A stretch of 18,968 nt of DNA from Deltaproteobacteria bacterium. GTDB taxonomy: Bacteria; Desulfobacterota; Desulfobacteria; Desulfobacterales; SURF-7. The notes beneath the pieces are model-generated. The model was not told where the DNA came from, ran no database searches, and worked only from the letters and a program-made list of their open reading frames with translations. The stretch covers positions 1 through 18,968 of the forward strand of contig JAFDJC010000045.1 of assembly GCA_019307665.1 (NCBI GenBank), in the 5' to 3' direction. Position 1 is the first letter of the stretch. Each line of letters starts with the position of its first letter. The position numbers and the translations under genes are program-made. This document shows positions 15,098 to 18,968 of the stretch, one piece after another.

Positions 15098-15991
15098 CGT
15101 TATTTTCCGGAGCCGGTTAAGGGCGTCCTTACATTTTTACTGATAACCGTGAACACGGCCATTTTAGCACCCACTGTCATTTTTTTGGGGGTGGTTAAAC
15201 TGGTTCTGCCGTTAAAAAGCTTTTACAAAATATTTGCCAAGATAAATGTAATGATTTCTGAAAGGTGGATAGGGAATAACGCGTTTATTGTCAGATTGAT
15301 GCATAAGATACAATGGGAAGTCCAGGGGCTGGACACATTAAAGCGGAGAAGCTGGTATCTTGTTGTTTCCAACCATCAGTCATGGGTCGACATTCTTGTC
15401 CTGCAGACGATTTTCCACCGCCGTATCCCTTTTTTGAAATTTTTTCTTAAAAAAGAGCTGATATGGGTTCCTATAATGGGTTTGGTATGGTGGGCTCTCG
15501 ATTTTCCTTTTATGAAAAGATATTCACAAGAATTCCTAAAAAAAAATCCGCATCTCAAAGGTAAAGATATTGAAATTACTAGAAAGGCTTGTGAAAAATT
15601 CAAGGCAAACCCGATATCAGTAATGAATTTTGTAGAAGGAACCCGTTTTACGGACGCAAAACATAAAAAGCAGCAATCTCCGCATTCTCACCTGCTTAAG
15701 CCGAAAGCCGGTGGCGTCGCCTTTGTGTTTGGCGCCATGGGTGACTATCTGGACAGTATATTAAATGTAACAATAGCATATCCCCAGGGAATTCCGACCT
15801 TTTGGGATTTTCTTTGCGGAAGAGTTAACGACATCATGGTAAGGGTTGAGCCGATACCGATAACAGATGAACTCCTCGGCGATTACTATAATGACCCTGA
15901 ATATCGGGCACGGTTTCAGGGATGGGTGAATGATCTTTGGGCGGAAAAAGATAAGACCGTCAGCAACCTGCTGGACCATCATATGAATTAG
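15095..15991 (+). CDS. YihG-like membrane-associated PlsC-family acyltransferase
   Basis: The protein is a glycerolipid acyltransferase of 298 residues, predicted to transfer an acyl chain to a lysophospholipid-type acceptor at the inner membrane. One or two hydrophobic segments occupy about residues 8-40. The catalytic HX4D motif is NHQSWVD with His94 and Asp99, and the substrate-binding block is FVEGTRF with Glu181-Arg184. The stretches WYLVVSNHQSW, WALDFPFMKRYS, GKDIEITRKACEKF and LWAEKD follow the E. coli YihG protein closely as I recall it, including total length, so this is that subgroup rather than the shorter PlsC itself. The start at 15095 has the second copy of a duplicated GGAGGAG site. 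An SLC12-like transporter gene follows 144 bp later, with no obvious functional link. Confidence 0.9.
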   Translation: MRYFPEPVKGVLTFLLITVNTAILAPTVIFLGVVKLVLPLKSFYKIFAKINVMISERWIGNNAFIVRLMHKIQWEVQGLDTLKRRSWYLVVSNHQSWVDILVLQTIFHRRIPFLKFFLKKELIWVPIMGLVWWALDFPFMKRYSQEFLKKNPHLKGKDIEITRKACEKFKANPISVMNFVEGTRFTDAKHKKQQSPHSHLLKPKAGGVAFVFGAMGDYLDSILNVTIAYPQGIPTFWDFLCGRVNDIMVRVEPIPITDELLGDYYNDPEYRARFQGWVNDLWAEKDKTVSNLLDHHMN

Positions 15992-16121
15992 ATCATAACT
16001 ATACTCAAATTTCCTCTGTACTTTTTGATTCTTAAAATGTTACATTTCCTTCCTGACATCGCAAATTCTGCTTCATTGATATTTGTCAATTTCAGCTGTC
16101 TGTATTGATTGGCCATAGCCT

Positions 16122-16138
16122 GGAAGGTAAAATCGATG
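16122..16138 (+). promoter_or_regulatory. Ribosome-binding site that fixes the transporter start at ATG 16136
   Basis: GGAAGG (16122-16127) lies 8 nt before ATG 16136-16138. An upstream in-frame TTG at 16109 would add nine residues but has no Shine-Dalgarno. The ATG is therefore the better start, giving a protein that begins MATQHDAHSTSE. Confidence 0.7.
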
Positions 16139-18697
16139 GCAACGCAACATGATGCGCACTCAACTTCTGAAGCCGCCAAACTGAGTACATTCACCGGTGT
16201 TTTTACGCCGAGTGTTCTCACTATTCTTGGTATTATTTTGTTTCGCCGCATGGGTTATCTGGTCGGCAGTGGGGGGCTCAGTCAGGTATTAATTATGGTG
16301 ATGCTTGCCAACATCATTTCTGTCCTGACTTCAGTATCACTTTCTGCTATTGCTACCAATTTAAAGGTCAAAGGCGGAGGCGACTACTATCTGATTTCAC
16401 GCACGTTAGGATTGGAATTTGGCGGTGCCATCGGTATTGTCCTATTTGGTGCCCAGTCACTTTCCATTGCCTTCTACTGCATTGGGTTTGGCGAGGTGAT
16501 GGCCGAGCTTGTACCGTTTTCCCATAAGCTGTTGCCACAGTTAATTGCCGCTGCATCAGTAGCACTTTTATTTATATTTGCCTGGCTGGGATCGAACTGG
16601 GCCACACGGTTTCAATTTGTTGTTATGGCTGTTTTGATCGCCTCTCTGATATCTTTTTTTGTGGGAGGCGTTTTTCAGTGGGATATTGTCACATTTAAAA
16701 CTAACTGGCTGCCTTCGGCAAACACGCCTCCATTCTGGATGCTGTTCGCCATTTTTTTCCCGGCTGCTACCGGATTTACTCAAGGCGTGAGTATGTCAGG
16801 GGATTTAAAGGATCCGGCAAAAAATCTTCCGGCCGGAACATTTACCGCAGTAGCAGTCTCAATCATCGTTTATGTGGCTGCGGCCATTGTGTTTGCCGGG
16901 ACATTATCTTCCGAATCCTTAACCCGGGATTACAATGCAATGAGTCGGGTAGCAGCCATGGATTCATTGGTATGGGCTGGTGTCATGGCAGCAACTCTTT
17001 CTTCCGCCATGGCTTCTTTTATGGGTGCCCCGCGTATCCTCCAATCCCTGGCGAGTGATCGGATTTTTCCATTTCTACTTTTTTTTGCAAAGGGTGATGG
17101 GCCTTCTCTAAATCCAAGGCGAGGGATTCTTCTCTCCGGTGCTATTGCCCTGGTAACCATCGCTCTCGGTAGCCTGAACTTGATTGCGCCGGTGGTATCC
17201 ATGTTCTTTTTAATCTCATATGGCCTGCTGAACTATGCAACCTATTATGAAGCCATGGCTGCAAGTCCGTCTTTTAGACCAACATTTAAATTTTACGATG
17301 CCAGGTTAAGTTTGGCAGGCGGTTTGATATGCCTGGGAGCCATGCTGGCCATAGATCTAACAGCCGGTATTATTGCCATCACATTGTTGTTTGGTATTTA
17401 CCAATATCTTAAAAGAACAGCAGGCCCGGCACGATGGGCGGACAGTCAGTGTTCCCACCACCTTCATGAAATCCGTCAGCACATGCTGGCCATTTCCGAT
17501 ATACCGGAACATCCCAGGGATTGGCGACCCATGATTTTAATTCTATCTGACAGCTCCAGACGTCGAAAACCCCTGTTGATTTTTGCCGACTGGCTGCAGG
17601 GAGATAGCGGATTTGCCTCAGCCATGCGTCTTATAGAGGGTGAAGGGGCTCGGTTTCGAAAGATTCGAGATGATGCTGAAATCGAATTGCAGCAGGATAT
17701 CAAGGACGTAAAAGTGGCGGCATATGCAAAGGCGGTAACTGTGCCGGATATTAACACCGGGATTCATACTGTGGTTCAGGCCTATGGTATGGGCCCGATT
17801 CAGTCGAATACCATACTGCTCAACTGGTTGGAAAATGCTCCTGATAATGCTGAAAATATTCGGATGGCCGCGTATAGCCGATATCTGAGCAATGTGTTCC
17901 GATTGAAACGGCACATTGTTTTGTTGAACACCTCCCAGGATGATTGGAACCACTTGATATCCCTACCGAAAGACAAGCACCGGATAGACGTTTGGTGGCA
18001 GGGGGATGCCACAAGTCGACTGCTGCTGCTGTTTGCACATATAATTTGTGAAAATAGCACATGGCGGCATGCAAAAATCCGAGTACTGGATGTCGGTGCT
18101 GATGCGGTTTCATCTGGAAAAACCGTCGCGGATTTAGGCCAGACACTTTCCGAGCTTCGTATCAGCGCAGAACCTGAAATTGTTGCTTCCGTTGATTCAG
18201 ACACAATTGCTGCATATTCAAAAGATGCTGCGTTGGTGTTAATTCCATTCCGGTTAAGGAATTTTCAGGTTCTGGATTTTCTTGGTAACCCGCTAAGCGA
18301 CTTGTTTTCCCGTCTATCAACATCAGCTGCCATGCTGGCAGCTCGGGATATTGATCTGTCAGCTGCCCCGGAAGAAGGAAAGGCTGCAGAACAGGCTGCT
18401 GCGAAAGATGCTTGGATCGACGCCTATCGAAAAGCACAAAAGGCTGAAACGACCGCGGAAGAAGCTTCTGAAATCATGGAGAAAAAACTGGATGAGTTTC
18501 GCCGGGCAATTGCAGACTCAGCAGATGAGTCGTTAATATCCAGGCTGCATAATGACCTTTCCTCAGCAAAAAATGAAGCGGTAAAGGCTGCACGAAAAGC
18601 GGCTAAGGCTTCTGTAAAGGCAGATGACCTTGAAAAAAGTGCGGAAGAACTCGGAGTGCAGCTGGAGGACCTTGATGCGAAATCACCGAAAAAGTGA
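16136..18697 (+). CDS. SLC12-like cation-chloride cotransporter (amino acid-polyamine-organocation superfamily)
   Basis: The 853-residue membrane protein starts at ATG 16136. The first helix region, TGVFTPSVLTILGIILFRRM, is the signature start of Na-K-Cl / K-Cl cotransporter-like proteins, with the unwound helix 1. GGGDYYLISRTLG follows, and FFPAATGFTQGVSMSGDLKD marks the conserved helix 6 region of the same family. About twelve helices span residues 18-430. A cytoplasmic domain of about 300 residues (roughly 435-745), including WRPMILILSD and a WWQGDATSRLLLL stretch, resembles the C-terminal regulatory domain of SLC12 proteins. The last hundred residues are an Ala/Glu/Lys-rich helical tail not typical of the family. 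Likely cargo is potassium, sodium and/or chloride, with amino acids as an alternative. It may be alone in its transcript. Confidence 0.88.
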   Translation: MATQHDAHSTSEAAKLSTFTGVFTPSVLTILGIILFRRMGYLVGSGGLSQVLIMVMLANIISVLTSVSLSAIATNLKVKGGGDYYLISRTLGLEFGGAIGIVLFGAQSLSIAFYCIGFGEVMAELVPFSHKLLPQLIAAASVALLFIFAWLGSNWATRFQFVVMAVLIASLISFFVGGVFQWDIVTFKTNWLPSANTPPFWMLFAIFFPAATGFTQGVSMSGDLKDPAKNLPAGTFTAVAVSIIVYVAAAIVFAGTLSSESLTRDYNAMSRVAAMDSLVWAGVMAATLSSAMASFMGAPRILQSLASDRIFPFLLFFAKGDGPSLNPRRGILLSGAIALVTIALGSLNLIAPVVSMFFLISYGLLNYATYYEAMAASPSFRPTFKFYDARLSLAGGLICLGAMLAIDLTAGIIAITLLFGIYQYLKRTAGPARWADSQCSHHLHEIRQHMLAISDIPEHPRDWRPMILILSDSSRRRKPLLIFADWLQGDSGFASAMRLIEGEGARFRKIRDDAEIELQQDIKDVKVAAYAKAVTVPDINTGIHTVVQAYGMGPIQSNTILLNWLENAPDNAENIRMAAYSRYLSNVFRLKRHIVLLNTSQDDWNHLISLPKDKHRIDVWWQGDATSRLLLLFAHIICENSTWRHAKIRVLDVGADAVSSGKTVADLGQTLSELRISAEPEIVASVDSDTIAAYSKDAALVLIPFRLRNFQVLDFLGNPLSDLFSRLSTSAAMLAARDIDLSAAPEEGKAAEQAAAKDAWIDAYRKAQKAETTAEEASEIMEKKLDEFRRAIADSADESLISRLHNDLSSAKNEAVKAARKAAKASVKADDLEKSAEELGVQLEDLDAKSPKK

Positions 18698-18968
18698 GCC
18701 AGTGCCATTCTATTTGTTGTTTTGTCTTCCCCCTTTTTTTTATGCTTCAAAGATAATAACCGGCGCATACTCAGGTGCATAGCACAATTTTAGGATCTCA
18801 GAAAAACCAAAATTGAAGATAGATGAACTCCAAAAAAATATGCCGTTTTTTATCATAGCTGTTATAGTGATTATCATAAATATTTTCCGATTAGTTTTTG
18901 GAAATATAAACAGAGAAGGCAATTACGGTTCTTTGAAATTCATATATTTTCAATAGGTTGTAATGGGG
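18698..18968. other. AT-rich region at the window end, no confident gene
   Basis: The stretch after the transporter stop is AT-rich. A T-tract at about 18733-18740 lacks a convincing preceding hairpin. One plus-strand frame, ATG 18840 to TAG 18954-18956 (38 codons), encodes a single hydrophobic helix (FFIIAVIVIIINIFRLVF). The frame is open from 18783 upstream. It has no Shine-Dalgarno and no recognisable family, so I do not call it a gene. No RNA gene was recognised here. Confidence 0.5.

Noticed and set aside
16109..16135. TTG 16109 as the transporter start
   Set aside because: It has no Shine-Dalgarno. The ATG at 16136 has GGAAGG at a good distance and the added nine residues match nothing expected in the family.
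18840..18956. Thirty-eight-codon hydrophobic plus-strand frame near the window end
   Set aside because: There is no ribosome-binding site, no family match, and the DNA is AT-rich enough to give such frames by chance.

Overview
The window looks like chromosomal DNA of a moderate-GC, Gram-negative anaerobe. The most likely source is a sulfate-reducing or syntrophic Desulfobacterota. This rests on the combination of a complete-chain methylmalonyl-CoA mutase, a carboxyltransferase/biotin-carrier module without a biotin carboxylase, succinyl-CoA synthetase, nickel-hydrogenase maturation genes, a large GGDEF sensor and REP-like intergenic hairpins. The assignment is inferred from gene content, not from a marker gene.

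Layout. (1) Positions 1-545, minus strand: a TetR-type regulator cut by the window edge. (2) Positions 765-1979, plus strand: two flagellar-motor fragments (the 3' end of motA and the 5' end of motB), then a four-helix membrane protein resembling the DUF1461/Lit lipoprotein transacylase family, closed by a terminator near 2045-2069. (3) Positions 2260-9258, plus strand: a propionate / methylmalonyl-CoA block holding methylmalonyl-CoA mutase, its MeaB/ArgK GTPase chaperone, an acyl-CoA carboxyltransferase beta subunit, a 73-residue companion protein, and a pyruvate/oxaloacetate carboxyltransferase fused to a biotin carrier. (4) Positions 9381-9449: a REP-like double hairpin. (5) Positions 9522-12613, plus strand: sucC-sucD-hypA-hypB, tightly spaced. 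(6) Positions 12641-14821, minus strand: a membrane-bound diguanylate cyclase with Cache-like, HAMP, GAF and GGDEF modules. (7) Positions 15095-18697, plus strand: a YihG/PlsC-type acyltransferase and an SLC12-like cation-chloride cotransporter with an unusual helical tail.

How the genes fit together. The carboxyltransferase pair (12S-like beta subunit plus 5S-like/biotin fusion) can pass a carboxyl group between methylmalonyl-CoA and pyruvate/oxaloacetate. The mutase interconverts methylmalonyl-CoA and succinyl-CoA, and SucCD links succinyl-CoA to succinate with ATP formation. This is the core of the methylmalonyl-CoA route for propionate oxidation or formation. Methylmalonyl-CoA epimerase and a biotin carboxylase are not in the window. 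HypA and HypB follow sucD closely and would supply nickel to a [NiFe] hydrogenase encoded elsewhere.

The most notable observations are an apparent in-frame loss of about 41 codons from the GTPase core of MeaB, a Lit-like membrane protein in a presumably Gram-negative genome beside motAB debris, a REP-like pair whose arms differ only by compensatory or loop changes, and a duplicated ribosome-binding site before the acyltransferase. I see no CRISPR array, transposase, prophage, tRNA or rRNA, and no convincing wholly new multi-gene system.
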